From the NCBI GenBank assembly GCA_017617335.1, contig JAFZWK010000006.1, forward strand, positions 1 through 64,000: a stretch of DNA of 64,000 nt. The letters are read 5' to 3'. The notes under the pieces are model-generated. The model saw only the letters and a list, made by a program, of their open reading frames with translations, had not been told where the DNA came from and did not search any database. The DNA comes from Bacteroidaceae bacterium (GTDB lineage Bacteria > Bacteroidota > Bacteroidia > Bacteroidales > Bacteroidaceae). A program made the translations under genes and the position numbers. Of this stretch, positions 1-9,085 are shown in pieces (positions within the stretch are counted from its first letter, which is position 1; each line of letters starts with the position of its first letter).

Positions 1-1
1 A

Positions 2-268
2 GTGGAAAGGCATCTCCTCAATATCCGCATCTTCGAAGATAGTGTCAAGAAAACTGTGTATGCAAGGCAGACAAATGAAGCTCAGATACAAGGTATCTCC
101 AATTGTCCTGAATGTGCGAAGGGACATGATAATGTTCGCACCAAAATCTACAAGTTCTCTGAAATGGATGCTGACCACGTGACGGCTTGGAGCAAAGGCG
201 GCGAGACAAGCATCGAGAATTGCCAGATGCTTTGTAAGACACACAATAGGGCGCAAGGGAATAGATAA
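2..268 (+). CDS. HNH endonuclease, C-terminal part (5' truncated by window edge)
   Basis: The visible 88 residues form an HNH nuclease module. A CPEC pair comes near residue 35, followed by the DADHV core at about 56-60, an ENCQMLC segment and a final HN. This ending (a 'YARQ' region, then ADH..W..GG, then N.Q.LC..HN) is, from memory, typical of the C-terminus of DUF262/GmrS-like or related restriction-type proteins. That placement is an inference because the N-terminal part lies outside the window. The GTG at position 2 is probably not the true start; the reading frame very likely continues upstream. HNH modules of this kind cut DNA with a divalent metal, commonly in phage defence. Confidence 0.7.
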   Translation: MERHLLNIRIFEDSVKKTVYARQTNEAQIQGISNCPECAKGHDNVRTKIYKFSEMDADHVTAWSKGGETSIENCQMLCKTHNRAQGNR

Positions 269-408
269 GTAAAAACCAACGAGATACAGCAAAAGGAAAA
301 TTCAGGGGAACGAAGGCTTGTGTTCAAGAAAATACCCTGCTGTTTGAACCCAAAAATTGATAAATATCAAGAAATCAGGGGTTTTTTACGCAAAAAGGAG
401 GCCTGTTC

Positions 409-438
409 TTGCAGGTAACCAAAAAAGCAGTACCTTTG
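409..438 (+). promoter_or_regulatory. Bacteroidetes-type promoter of a short transcript
   Basis: TTG at 409-411 is followed after 19 bp by TACCTTTG at 431-438, a full match to the Bacteroidetes -7 consensus TAnnTTTG. The start of transcription is expected near 445. Only a hairpin and T-run follow before any gene, so the product should be a transcript of about 70 nt. Confidence 0.6.
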
Positions 439-444
439 CATCGT

Positions 445-515
445 GTTTTTCATGGTATTAGATTTTAGTTAAGGTAAAGAGAAGCCATCCGCGACGGACA
501 GCCTCTCTTTTTTTT
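445..515 (+). ncRNA. Putative small RNA ending in an intrinsic terminator
   Basis: The unit begins just after a good promoter and ends in a hairpin with an eight-T run. The lower stem is AGAGA (478-482) with TCTCT (504-508); the upper stem is TCCG/CGGA around a CGA loop. The leader (about 441-470) contains the text GTGTTTTTCATGGTATTAG. I associate this with short recurring intergenic units in Bacteroidales genomes, but that is memory and not verified. It could also be only a leader/attenuator relic. Confidence 0.45.
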
Positions 516-722
516 GTTAGGCAGGCGAAAGTACCATGACGTCAGAAAATGAGTCTTTGTAACTTGTGATAATCACAATCTGCTGGAATTTTCAATTTAG
601 AAGGATTTCCCTTCACCATTGGGTATGTCTCTTTTTCTTTTGCCTCGCGAATCTTGTTGATAGCTTAAAAAGAAAGTATTGCAGTCCTTTTGGAGAAGAG
701 GAACAAGAAAAACGCTGAAGAA

Positions 723-754
723 TTTGGAAAGACCACAAGATTGACGTAATTTTG
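723..754 (+). promoter_or_regulatory. Promoter of the beta-mannosidase operon
   Basis: TTTG (723-726), a 20-bp spacer and TAATTTTG (747-754) give a full-consensus Bacteroidetes promoter. The ATG of the beta-helix gene is at 774, leaving a leader of only about 12-14 nt. Confidence 0.7.
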
Positions 755-773
755 TCCTATAAACAAGAGAAAA

Positions 774-2471
774 ATGAAACGAACACTAATTGCGCTTTTG
801 ACCTTAACAGCAGTTTTGTCAAGCCAAACCATAGAAGCGGAGAACGTGGTAAACATCAATAATGCCGCCTCTGCATTGAATGAAATGAAAGTGCCCAATA
901 CGCACTACATTATCAGCTGCACGATCAACCTCAGGGGAAAGCGTCTTACAATGCCTTCTGACTGCATACTTGAGTTCGAGGAAGGCGGAAGGATCACCAG
1001 CGGATACTTGACAGGGAACAATACCAAAATCGTGGGTAAAACGGAAGGAATATTCAACGATACAAACATTTCTGGTAGCTTTGATGTTCCCAATATCAGC
1101 ACCAACATGTTCGTTAATGTGACTTACGACAACGCTCTCAAGGATGTAATGGCGCTGGCAAGTCAGAACGTGCAGAACACCGTCACCATCGAAGCTTTGC
1201 CTGAAGGGAAGACTTATAAAGTCTCCACGAGCGAAGGGCCTGACATTGTTCGTGTTCCCAGCAATACTGATGTTGTCCTCCACGGAACGGTTCAATTGGC
1301 TGCCAACAGCGAGGAGAGTTACAGCATTTTCTATACCAATTTGGCTGAGAATGTCACCTTTTCAGGAGACGGAACCATCATCGGAGACCGCGCTACCCAT
1401 ACGGGAACCAAGGGCGAATGGGGAATGGGAATCAACGTGGTTGGCAGCAAGAAAGTCCACATTACTGGCCTTACCATTCGCGACTGCTGGGGTGATTGCA
1501 TCTATGTTGGGCGCAGCAACGGCGTGGAGAGTCAAGATGTGACAATCGATAATTGCCTGCTTACTGGTTCTCGTCGTCAAGGCATCTCTGTGGTAGCATG
1601 CTATAATTCTGTCATGAAGGATTTGGAGATACGCGACATCCGCGGCACAGATCCTCAGTCAGCCATTGATGTGGAACCCAACTCTGGTGATACCTGCACG
1701 GGTGTCTGGATACAGAATGTCAAGGTTCGCAATTGCTACTTCGGAATCATCAGTACTACTCCTGGTGATGCTATCAGCAAGATAACTGACATACACATCG
1801 AGGATTGTGACGTGGAGAGCGAGGTTCTTGGCTTGAGCGCCTCCAATTGTGACCTTTTCGAAGTCAAGAAAACACACGTCCTTACCGAATATGCTGCGCT
1901 ACGGACACACATCTCTAACGTCAAGGTAGACAATTGCTTCTTCGGCCCTTACGAGGGAAAAGAGTTGGAGTCAGACATCGTTGTGCTTTGGGATGTTGTT
2001 CTCGATGCACGCAATTCCGAATTTCACGGCAACAAGTTCATCGATAATCCGAAAGCCACTCCAGCAAGTAAGCGTATGATTCTAATGAACAACAAAATAT
2101 ATGCTCCAGTCGAACTGAAGATACAATCGAGTCAGATACTCAAAAACACCATCTACAGCGACCAGGCACCCATCATGAGTGTCATCCTTGGTGAAGGAAA
2201 TTCTATCCAGAGCAACACGTTGATCTATATGGGCGAAGGCCAACCTGCCAACCTGCTCGACGTTCAAACGGCAAACAATACAGTAAAGAACAACAAGTTT
2301 GAATATCAGCCGACTGGCATTCCCTCTCTGCAATCTTGGAATATTCAGTCAAGTCAAGCAAATGTTTACACGATGGATGGACGTCTTCTGCTGAGCAACA
2401 TGCACTATTCCGCACTCCATCTGCCTCGTGGTAATTATATTGTGGGTAGAAAGAAAATGCTGGTGAGATAG
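774..2471 (+). CDS. Secreted right-handed parallel beta-helix protein
   Basis: A 565-residue protein with a clear Sec signal peptide (about residues 1-22, MKRTLIALL... ending near EA). Residues of about 150-450 are rich in short repeats with N/D-C-x-I and 'I..NT/NC' patterns, typical of right-handed parallel beta-helix folds of the pectate lyase/GH28 superfamily. No specific catalytic motif could be assigned, so the substrate is unknown; a polysaccharide-active role is inferred from the fold and from the beta-mannosidase 44 bp downstream. The C-terminus has a 'VYTMDGR...LPRGNYIV...KMLVR' ending. This resembles the Por/type IX secretion sorting domains common in Prevotella, so export to the surface is likely. 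It is the first gene after the promoter at 723-754. Confidence 0.7.
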   Translation: MKRTLIALLTLTAVLSSQTIEAENVVNINNAASALNEMKVPNTHYIISCTINLRGKRLTMPSDCILEFEEGGRITSGYLTGNNTKIVGKTEGIFNDTNISGSFDVPNISTNMFVNVTYDNALKDVMALASQNVQNTVTIEALPEGKTYKVSTSEGPDIVRVPSNTDVVLHGTVQLAANSEESYSIFYTNLAENVTFSGDGTIIGDRATHTGTKGEWGMGINVVGSKKVHITGLTIRDCWGDCIYVGRSNGVESQDVTIDNCLLTGSRRQGISVVACYNSVMKDLEIRDIRGTDPQSAIDVEPNSGDTCTGVWIQNVKVRNCYFGIISTTPGDAISKITDIHIEDCDVESEVLGLSASNCDLFEVKKTHVLTEYAALRTHISNVKVDNCFFGPYEGKELESDIVVLWDVVLDARNSEFHGNKFIDNPKATPASKRMILMNNKIYAPVELKIQSSQILKNTIYSDQAPIMSVILGEGNSIQSNTLIYMGEGQPANLLDVQTANNTVKNNKFEYQPTGIPSLQSWNIQSSQANVYTMDGRLLLSNMHYSALHLPRGNYIVGRKKMLVR

Positions 2472-2515
2472 AAGATAACACGTCGAGATCGACAAGTTAA
2501 CATATAGGAAGGAAA

Positions 2516-4912
2516 ATGGAGACGAAGCTGAGAAAGAAGTACGTGATGCTCTTGATGATACTGCTAAGTAACATGGTGGCAGCAAACTCTGTGAAAACCA
2601 TTAGTTTGAATGGCAGTGACTGGAGGTTGTCCTATTGGGAGCAGCCGCAGAGACCTGTGACCTCACCCCAAGGACTCAAGAGCATCCATGCTAAGACGAT
2701 ATCTGCTACAGTGCCAGGCAATGTGGAACTGGACTTGCTGGCAGCAGGCTTGATAGAAGATCCTATGGTGGGATGCAATACAGACAAACTGCGACCATGG
2801 GAAGGATACCAGTGGTGTTATACAAAAGATTTCAAAGCTCCTTCGCTGGAGAAGGGACAGATCTGCGAACTTTTCTTTGGGGGTATTGATTGCCTGGCTG
2901 ACATCTGGATTGATGACAAGCATGTGGGTTCTACAGATAACATGCTCATTGAGCATGTGTTTGACATGACATCTTATCTAAAGGCAGGAAAGAAACAGAC
3001 TCTACTCGTTATCCTTCGCTCTGCTCTGCTCGAAGGGGAGAATCACTTGTTGGGTACTCTCAGTATTGGTAATTTCCCAGCTGAGGAATCGACTTACATC
3101 CGTAAGGCTCCTCATACTTTTGGCTGGGATATTCTTCCGCGATTGGTGAGTGCTGGTTTGTGGCGTGATGTAGAACTGCGTGTGCAGAATCCTGCCCGAT
3201 TGCGTGATGTGAACTATATGGTTGCCCGCTTGAATGGAAAGAATGCCACTATCTATCTGGATGCCCAGCTGAAACTTCCTTTCTCCCTATATAGTCATGC
3301 TTTTGCTAAGGTGACGATGAGCCGAAACGGCAGGGTTGCTTTCCAAGGTACTTATCGTATTCATTCTCCTGCTTTCCGCTACATATTCGACATGAACAAC
3401 TGTGATTTGTGGTGGCCGCATGGCTATGGAGATGCTGCGTTATATGATGCTCATATTGACCTGACAGATGAGGATGGAAATATTCTGGATACGGATGACC
3501 GCAGGATAGGAATCCGTACTGTACGCTTGGAACGTAATGATATCATCTTACCTGATCAACCAGGTAGGTTCTGTTTCTATGTAAACGAGATTCCCATCTT
3601 TATACGTGGTACCAATTGGGTACCGCTGGATGCCTTGCATAGCAGAGATAAGAGCCTTGTGAAGGATGTCATTGGTATGGCGGTGGATCTCAATTGCAAT
3701 ATGTTGCGTTGCTGGGGAGGAAATGTTTATGAAGACCATGTCTTTTATGACCTTTGTGACGAGAATGGACTGATGGTATGGCAGGATTTTGCTATGGGGT
3801 GCACTTTGTATCCTCAGCGTGATGACTTTGCCAAAGCCTTGGAAACAGAGGTCGCTTCTGTGGTTATCAAGTTGCGCAATCATCCCTGCATTGTCCTTTG
3901 GGCGGGAAATAATGAGGACGACAGCGCCAGTCATTGGAGTTTGGCTCCCTTTAATATCAATCCCAATAAAGATCGCGTGAGCCGTGAAGTGATTCCTCGT
4001 GTTATCTATGAGTTCGATGTCACTCGACCTTATCTGCCAAGTTCTCCTTACTATTCTCAAGCAGTATACGAGCAAGGAAGCGGAGAGCCTCTCCTGCCTG
4101 AAGTCCATCTGTGGGGACCTCGTGGATATTACAAGGACGCTTATTATGCTAAGGCAAAGAATGTTTTTGTGAGTGAGATTGGTTATCACGGATGTCCTAA
4201 TCTGGAAAGTCTGAAGAAAATGATGACGCCCGATTGTGTATATCCTTGGACACATGATTTTCAATGGAATGAGGAATGGCTTACCAAGTCTGTACGTCGC
4301 TACCCTGAGTTGGGTTTGACCAATGATAGAAACAACCTGATGCTGAACCAGATAAATATCGTATTTGGTGAAGTTCCCAAGAAAATGGAGGACTTTATTC
4401 AGGCTTCTCAGAGTGTCCAGGCAGAAGCCGTGAAATTCTTCGTGGAACTGTGGCGTGGTCATAAATTCGAGGGACGCAACGGTATCATTTGGTGGAATCT
4501 GCGTGACGGATGGCCTTTGATTTCTGATGCTGTAACGGACTACTGGAACTCGAAGAAAAAGGCTTATTACTATATTCGCAATGTACAGAAGAATGTTTGC
4601 TGTATGATTTGCGATGCAGAAAGTGGATATGAATTAATTGCAGTCAATGATACACCTATTGAACAGAACGGAGAAGTGAAGGTGACTGATGTGGAGAGCG
4701 GACTCATCATCTACGAGAATCGCTTCAGGGTATCCGAAAACGGACGAGCTGTCTTGAGTCAATTAACAAAAGAGGCTGGGCAGGGTGTGTACCGCATAGA
4801 TTATAAGGTGGGAGAAGAGACACTAAAGAATCACTTTCTTTATGGCAAACCTCCCTATAAATTGGAGGATTACCTGCAATGGATCAATTCTATAGGACTC
4901 ATGGAGAATTAA
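2516..4912 (+). CDS. Glycoside hydrolase family 2, beta-mannosidase-like
   Basis: A 798-residue GH2 enzyme with a signal peptide (MLLMILLSN... cut near residue 24). Order: N-terminal sugar-binding domain with the WEGYQW segment (about 95-100), immunoglobulin-like domain, then a TIM barrel. The acid/base Glu is in GNNE (E467) and the nucleophile Glu in VSEIG (E554). These motifs and the overall layout match beta-mannosidases better than beta-galactosidases or glucuronidases. It should remove terminal beta-mannosyl residues in the periplasm or outside the cell. The gene ends 11 bp before the ROK kinase, which has its own AAAGGA-like ribosome site. Neighbours suggest breakdown of a mannose-containing glycan followed by phosphorylation of the released sugar. 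Confidence 0.88.
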   Translation: METKLRKKYVMLLMILLSNMVAANSVKTISLNGSDWRLSYWEQPQRPVTSPQGLKSIHAKTISATVPGNVELDLLAAGLIEDPMVGCNTDKLRPWEGYQWCYTKDFKAPSLEKGQICELFFGGIDCLADIWIDDKHVGSTDNMLIEHVFDMTSYLKAGKKQTLLVILRSALLEGENHLLGTLSIGNFPAEESTYIRKAPHTFGWDILPRLVSAGLWRDVELRVQNPARLRDVNYMVARLNGKNATIYLDAQLKLPFSLYSHAFAKVTMSRNGRVAFQGTYRIHSPAFRYIFDMNNCDLWWPHGYGDAALYDAHIDLTDEDGNILDTDDRRIGIRTVRLERNDIILPDQPGRFCFYVNEIPIFIRGTNWVPLDALHSRDKSLVKDVIGMAVDLNCNMLRCWGGNVYEDHVFYDLCDENGLMVWQDFAMGCTLYPQRDDFAKALETEVASVVIKLRNHPCIVLWAGNNEDDSASHWSLAPFNINPNKDRVSREVIPRVIYEFDVTRPYLPSSPYYSQAVYEQGSGEPLLPEVHLWGPRGYYKDAYYAKAKNVFVSEIGYHGCPNLESLKKMMTPDCVYPWTHDFQWNEEWLTKSVRRYPELGLTNDRNNLMLNQINIVFGEVPKKMEDFIQASQSVQAEAVKFFVELWRGHKFEGRNGIIWWNLRDGWPLISDAVTDYWNSKKKAYYYIRNVQKNVCCMICDAESGYELIAVNDTPIEQNGEVKVTDVESGLIIYENRFRVSENGRAVLSQLTKEAGQGVYRIDYKVGEETLKNHFLYGKPPYKLEDYLQWINSIGLMEN

Positions 4913-4923
4913 AAAGGAATATT

Positions 4924-5904
4924 ATGGATACGACAAAAGGATTTACTCGTCTGCTGGGCATTGATATAGGCGGCACCAAATGTGCCATCATCTACGGTAT
5001 CGAGCAACAAGGAGAATTACAGGTGAAGGATAAGATTCGGTTTGAAACAACGAAAGTAGACGAGACTTTGCAAAACATTATGGACAACCTGACCATCATG
5101 ATGACTCGTCATGGACTCACTCACGAGAACACGTCAGCTATCGGAATCAGTTGTGGTGGTCCGCTTGATAGCAAGACAGGTGTGGTGATGTCGCCTCCCA
5201 ATCTGCCTGGTTGGGACAATATTCCCATTGTTAAGATGGTGGAAAATCATACAGGTATACGGGTTGGTTTACAGAACGATGCCAATGCATGTGCTTTGGC
5301 AGAATGGAAGTTCGGGGCAGGTCGAGGAACTCGGAATATGGTTTTCATGACTTTCGGAACAGGACTTGGTGCAGGCATCATTATCAATGGTGAACTATAC
5401 TCAGGTACCAATGACAATGCAGGAGAATTGGGTCATATCCGTTTGGCTTCCGATGGTCCTATCGGTTATGGAAAACGAGGCTCCTTCGAAGGTTTCTGCA
5501 GTGGTGGCGGTATAGCCCAATTGGCTCGGCAAGAAATCACAGAGGCTTATCGTCAAGGAAAAAGTGTTCCTTGGTGTGCAGAAAAAGACATCTCTGATGT
5601 AAATGCGCGTATTGTGGCCGAAGCCGCTCAACTGGACGACCCGCTTGCAAGGGAGATTTTCCGTATTTCTTCGGATTATCTGGGTATGGGACTTTCTATC
5701 GTTGTTGACATATTGAATCCTGAGATGATAGTAATTGGCAGTATTTATGCCCGCAACGAGGAGATGATGCGTCCTGTGATGCAGGCCGTGATGGATCGTG
5801 AGGCTTTACCTGGTGCTAATCGTGTTTGTAGAGTTGTTCCTGCAGCACTGGGTGAGCAGATAGGCGACTTTGCATCTCTTTCAATTGCAGCAAATTTGAA
5901 ATGA
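4924..5904 (+). CDS. ROK family sugar kinase (glucokinase/mannokinase-like)
   Basis: A 326-residue ROK kinase that should phosphorylate a hexose with ATP in the cytoplasm. It has the phosphate loop LGIDIGGTK (11-19), the catalytic Asp in QNDAN (D119), FGTGLGAG (144-151) and GELGH (167-171). The ROK zinc motif CxCGxxGCxE is present only in outline: G183, G186 and E189 remain, but the three cysteines are replaced by I180, Y182 and S187. The start was set at 4924, just after AAAAAGGA. The longer frame from 4879 would overlap the mannosidase by 34 bp and add residues not typical of the family. Sugar specificity (mannose, glucose or other) cannot be read from the sequence. Confidence 0.88.
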   Translation: MDTTKGFTRLLGIDIGGTKCAIIYGIEQQGELQVKDKIRFETTKVDETLQNIMDNLTIMMTRHGLTHENTSAIGISCGGPLDSKTGVVMSPPNLPGWDNIPIVKMVENHTGIRVGLQNDANACALAEWKFGAGRGTRNMVFMTFGTGLGAGIIINGELYSGTNDNAGELGHIRLASDGPIGYGKRGSFEGFCSGGGIAQLARQEITEAYRQGKSVPWCAEKDISDVNARIVAEAAQLDDPLAREIFRISSDYLGMGLSIVVDILNPEMIVIGSIYARNEEMMRPVMQAVMDREALPGANRVCRVVPAALGEQIGDFASLSIAANLK

Positions 5905-5908
5905 AGTT

Positions 5909-6490
5909 ATGGATATAAGGGAAACAATAAGTCTTTCATTGGATGAGGCACGTAGAGCGCTTGAAGAATTCATTTCATCTCCGTCTACCTTAGACAGAAT
6001 AGAGATGGCTGCTGAGATTTGTGCTGAAGCTCTTAGAAAAGGCAATAAGATTATTAGTTGTGGTAACGGCGGTTCGCTCTGTGATGCAACTCATTTTGCA
6101 GAGGAACTGACGGGTCGATATCGCGACAGTCGATACCCTTTACCAGCTATTGCTATCAATGACCCAGCTTACTTGACTTGTGTAGGTAACGATTTTGGTT
6201 TCCAAAATGTTTTCTCTCGTTATGTGGAAGGAGTAGGATCAAAAGGAGATGTCCTATTAGCCATCAGTACGAGTGGTAATTCCCAGAATATTTTGAATGT
6301 TGTAACAAAGGCTCAACAGAAAGGTATGAAGGTAATCACCCTAACTTCCCTTGGTGAGAATAAATTGTCCTCATTGAGTGACGTGGCTATCTGTGCGCCT
6401 AAGACTGCTCATTCTGATCGTATCCAAGAGATTCACATTAAAGTGATACATATTCTGATCCAATGTATCGAGGAAATGCTTCTTTTTTAA
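5909..6490 (+). CDS. gmhA: Sedoheptulose 7-phosphate isomerase (GmhA-type SIS protein)
   Basis: A 193-residue SIS-domain protein very close in sequence to GmhA, which turns sedoheptulose 7-phosphate into D-glycero-D-manno-heptose 7-phosphate. Visible motifs are CGNGGSLCDATHFAEEL (about 51-67, including E65), NDFGF (94-98), STSGNS (120-125) and RIQEIH (171-176). E65 and H176 match the catalytic Glu and His of E. coli GmhA as I recall them. It starts 4 bp after the ROK kinase stop, so the two are probably translated together. No heptose kinase/adenylyltransferase (HldE/HddA) is in the window. Here it may serve heptose synthesis or act on a sugar phosphate made by the neighbouring kinase. Confidence 0.85.
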   Translation: MDIRETISLSLDEARRALEEFISSPSTLDRIEMAAEICAEALRKGNKIISCGNGGSLCDATHFAEELTGRYRDSRYPLPAIAINDPAYLTCVGNDFGFQNVFSRYVEGVGSKGDVLLAISTSGNSQNILNVVTKAQQKGMKVITLTSLGENKLSSLSDVAICAPKTAHSDRIQEIHIKVIHILIQCIEEMLLF

Positions 6491-6548
6491 GACTATTGAT
6501 TTTGATCAAAAAAAACAGGAAGAGGTGTGATGTATATAAACCCAATCT

Positions 6549-7202
6549 ATGATTAATACGGTAATATTTGATTTAGGAGGTGTATTGCTTGATCTTGATA
6601 TTCAGCGCTGCATAGAATCCTTTGATACTTTGGGATTGGATGCCAACTCTTGGTTTACTGGTAAGAATGCAGAAGGTTCGACAAGAGGAACATTGTGTGA
6701 AAGTGTAACAGCCAGTAAGATGATGGATTTATATCAGACGGGAAAGATTACAACAGAGAATTTTATAGGTGAGGTCTTAAAAGAATGCAGAAAAGGAACG
6801 AAATGGGATGAGGTGGTGACTGCTTGGGACGCAATGTTAATAAACATTCCAGTTGAGAAGTTGGATGTGTTGAGGCAATTTCGAATGGAAGGATACAAAG
6901 TATATATGTTGTCAAACACGAATGAGGAGCATTGGAGATATATAGAGAAGAATTTTTTCCCTGAATTTGTGATGAATTACTTTGATGGCATATATTTGTC
7001 ACAGGTATTAGGAATGGCAAAACCTGACAGACGAGTGTTTGAGCATGTGTTGAAAGATATTGGAGCCGAAGGGGGGGAGTGTCTTTATATTGATGATACA
7101 GCAACGAATTGTGAGGCTGCTGCCAGTTTAGGTTTTCATACCTTTAATGTGGAACCTAATTCGATGTGGAATAAAGAAACAATAAGGATGCACCTCGAAT
7201 GA
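6549..7202 (+). CDS. HAD-superfamily hydrolase, probable sugar phosphatase (YihX-like)
   Basis: A 217-residue HAD protein. Motif I is FDLGGVLLDLD (7-17) with the DxG form seen in YihX-like glucose-1-phosphatases; motif II is in MLSNTN, motif III in KPDRRVF and motif IV in YIDDT. A helical cap domain lies between motifs I and II. It follows gmhA by 58 bp on the same strand, without a recognisable promoter between them, and ends in a hairpin shared with pckA. As last gene of a kinase-isomerase-phosphatase set it probably dephosphorylates a sugar phosphate; the substrate is inferred only from context. It is not a close GmhB (histidinol-phosphatase-like) match. Confidence 0.75.
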   Translation: MINTVIFDLGGVLLDLDIQRCIESFDTLGLDANSWFTGKNAEGSTRGTLCESVTASKMMDLYQTGKITTENFIGEVLKECRKGTKWDEVVTAWDAMLINIPVEKLDVLRQFRMEGYKVYMLSNTNEEHWRYIEKNFFPEFVMNYFDGIYLSQVLGMAKPDRRVFEHVLKDIGAEGGECLYIDDTATNCEAAASLGFHTFNVEPNSMWNKETIRMHLE

Positions 7203-7215
7203 AGTACATCCTTAT
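7182..7215. terminator. Hairpin between convergent genes (weak terminator candidate)
   Basis: ATAAGGATG (7182-7190) and CATCCTTAT (7207-7215) form a perfect 9-bp stem around the HAD gene's stop codon. A T-rich tail follows on the minus strand only, so it may serve mainly pckA, which ends at 7238. Confidence 0.35.
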
Positions 7216-7237
7216 CAAATAAAAGGTTATTGTTCGT

Positions 7238-8851
7238 TTACAGTTTTGGACCAGCAGCTACAAGAGCCTTACCAGCTTCATTTCCCTCGTATTTTTTGAA
7301 GTTCTTGATGAAGCGGCCTGCTAGATCTTTAGCCTTCTCGTCCCACTCAGCACGATTCTGATAGGTGTCGCGAGGATCAAGAATACCCCAAGCCACACCA
7401 TCGAGTTCTGTAGGAACTTCGAAGTCGAAATAAGGAATCTTTTTGGTGGGAGCGTTCAGGATAGCACCACCCAGAATAGCATCGATGATACCACGTGTAT
7501 CTTTGATAGAAATACGCTTGCCAGTTCCGTTCCAACCTGTGTTTACGAGGTAAGCCTTGGCACCACTCTTCTCCATACGCTTAACCAACTCCTCAGCATA
7601 CTTTGTGGGGTGTAACTCAAGGAATGCCTGTCCGAAGCAAGCCGAGAATGTGGGAGTAGGCTCTGTGATACCACGCTCTGTACCAGCCAACTTAGCAGTG
7701 AAACCAGAAAGGAAGTAGTACTTTGTCTGCTCAGGAGTCAGGATAGAAACTGGAGGCAGTACACCAAATGCATCAGCAGAAAGGAAGATAACATTCTTAG
7801 CTTCAGGACCTGCGCTCTTCTTGTTCACTTTCTGAGCAATCTTCTCGATGTGGTTGATGGGATAGCTTACACGTGTGTTCTCAGTCACGCTCTTGTCAGC
7901 GAAATCGATCTTACCAGCATCGTCAACGGTAACGTTCTCGAGCAGAGCGTCGCGACGGATAGCATTGTAGATGTCAGGTTCACTTTCCTTATCAAGGTTG
8001 ATCACCTTAGCATAGCAGCCGCCTTCAAAGTTGAAAACACCCTCATCGTCCCATCCGTGTTCGTCGTCACCAATCAGTAAACGCTTAGGATCGGTGCTCA
8101 AAGTGGTCTTGCCTGTACCAGACAAACTGAAGAAGATAGCGGTATTTTTACCCTCCATGTCAGTGTTGGCAGAGCAGTGCATAGAAGCGATACCCTGCAA
8201 AGGCAGATAGTAATTCATCATTGAGAACATACCCTTCTTCATTTCACCACCATACCAGGTGTTGATGATTACCTGCTCGCGGCTGGTTGTATTGAAGGCA
8301 GCACAGGTCTCGCTGCGGAGACCCAGTTCCTTGAAATTCTCAACCTTTGCCTTAGAAGCATTGTAGATAACGAAGTTGGGCTCGAAATTCTCCAGCTCCT
8401 CAGCAGTAGGCTGAATGAACATATTCTTAACGAAATGAGCCTGCCAAGCAACTTCCACAATGAAACGGACACGAAGACGTGTAGCCTCGTTGGCACCGCA
8501 AAAAGCATCCATCACATACAGATTCTTATTGCAAAGCTCCTTGACGGCAATCTCCTTCACCTTTGTCCATACTTCTTCACTCATGGGGTGATTGTCATTG
8601 GGGTAATCTTCTGTGGGCCACCATACCTTGTCTTCGCTCTGTGCATCCTTCACGATGTACTTGTCCTTAGGTGAACGGCCAGTGAAGATACCGGTCATCA
8701 CGTTAACAGCATTCAGTTCAGTAAGCTGGCCCTTGTCGAAACCAGTCAGTCCTTCCTTTGTCTCTTCCTCAAAAAGGAACTCATACGACGGATTGTGAGC
8801 AATCACGGTAGAACCAGTGATGCCATACTTAGTCAAATCTAACTTTGCCAT
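7238..8851 (-). CDS. pckA: Phosphoenolpyruvate carboxykinase (ATP)
   Basis: A 537-residue ATP-type PEP carboxykinase. The kinase loop SGTGKTT is at 244-250 and the metal/ADP site segment GDDEHGWDD at 261-269. GRSPKDKY (58-65) and the YPINH segment are also typical. In fermenting Bacteroidales it usually works toward CO2 fixation, making oxaloacetate and ATP from PEP on the way to succinate. Full length for the family, with no disruption. Transcribed alone from a -7 box at 8924-8931, giving a leader of about 65 nt. Confidence 0.96.
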   Translation of the reverse strand: MAKLDLTKYGITGSTVIAHNPSYEFLFEEETKEGLTGFDKGQLTELNAVNVMTGIFTGRSPKDKYIVKDAQSEDKVWWPTEDYPNDNHPMSEEVWTKVKEIAVKELCNKNLYVMDAFCGANEATRLRVRFIVEVAWQAHFVKNMFIQPTAEELENFEPNFVIYNASKAKVENFKELGLRSETCAAFNTTSREQVIINTWYGGEMKKGMFSMMNYYLPLQGIASMHCSANTDMEGKNTAIFFSLSGTGKTTLSTDPKRLLIGDDEHGWDDEGVFNFEGGCYAKVINLDKESEPDIYNAIRRDALLENVTVDDAGKIDFADKSVTENTRVSYPINHIEKIAQKVNKKSAGPEAKNVIFLSADAFGVLPPVSILTPEQTKYYFLSGFTAKLAGTERGITEPTPTFSACFGQAFLELHPTKYAEELVKRMEKSGAKAYLVNTGWNGTGKRISIKDTRGIIDAILGGAILNAPTKKIPYFDFEVPTELDGVAWGILDPRDTYQNRAEWDEKAKDLAGRFIKNFKKYEGNEAGKALVAAGPKL

Positions 8852-8923
8852 TGTTTTCAGTTTGTTTTTATTATAAATATTTATCCTTCGAACCTAAAAA
8901 GAAAATCTTTTTTTTGAACCCTA

Positions 8924-8931
8924 CAAAGGTA
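8924..8931 (-). promoter_or_regulatory. -7 box of pckA
   Basis: The minus strand reads TACCTTTG from 8931 to 8924, a full TAnnTTTG match. No convincing -33 element lies at the usual distance; the upstream DNA is a run of A/T tracts. Confidence 0.5.
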
Positions 8932-9049
8932 GTGCTTTCTTTTGAACTGAAAAAATCAAAAAAAAGTTTTTTTCAAGGTAAAATAATTGAATTTAAGAAA
9001 TTTAGCATTTTTGCGATGTAGACTTGTCAATTGAGCAAATATTTCTTCA

Positions 9050-9057
9050 TATATTTG
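9050..9057 (+). promoter_or_regulatory. -7 box of upp
   Basis: TATATTTG fits TAnnTTTG, 29 bp before the upp start at 9086. The candidate TTG at 9031 is only 16 bp upstream, so the -33 part is weak. Confidence 0.45.
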
Positions 9058-9085
9058 CGGTAAATTAATATTAAAATACATAGAA

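Larger units (their letters stand above)
269..773. other. Intergenic region with small-RNA-like unit and possible gene remnant
   Basis: This 505-bp stretch has no intact gene. It holds a promoter and hairpin/T-run unit at 409-515, a minus-strand codon-like remnant at about 542-664, and the promoter of the next operon at 723-754. Nothing recognisable is seen in 269-400. Confidence 0.7.

Noticed and set aside
3548..4462. Long minus-strand reading frame inside the beta-mannosidase gene
   Set aside because: Antisense to a well-conserved GH2 gene with no recognisable protein features; similar antisense frames over subunit A, DUF2764 and TrmH were rejected for the same reason.
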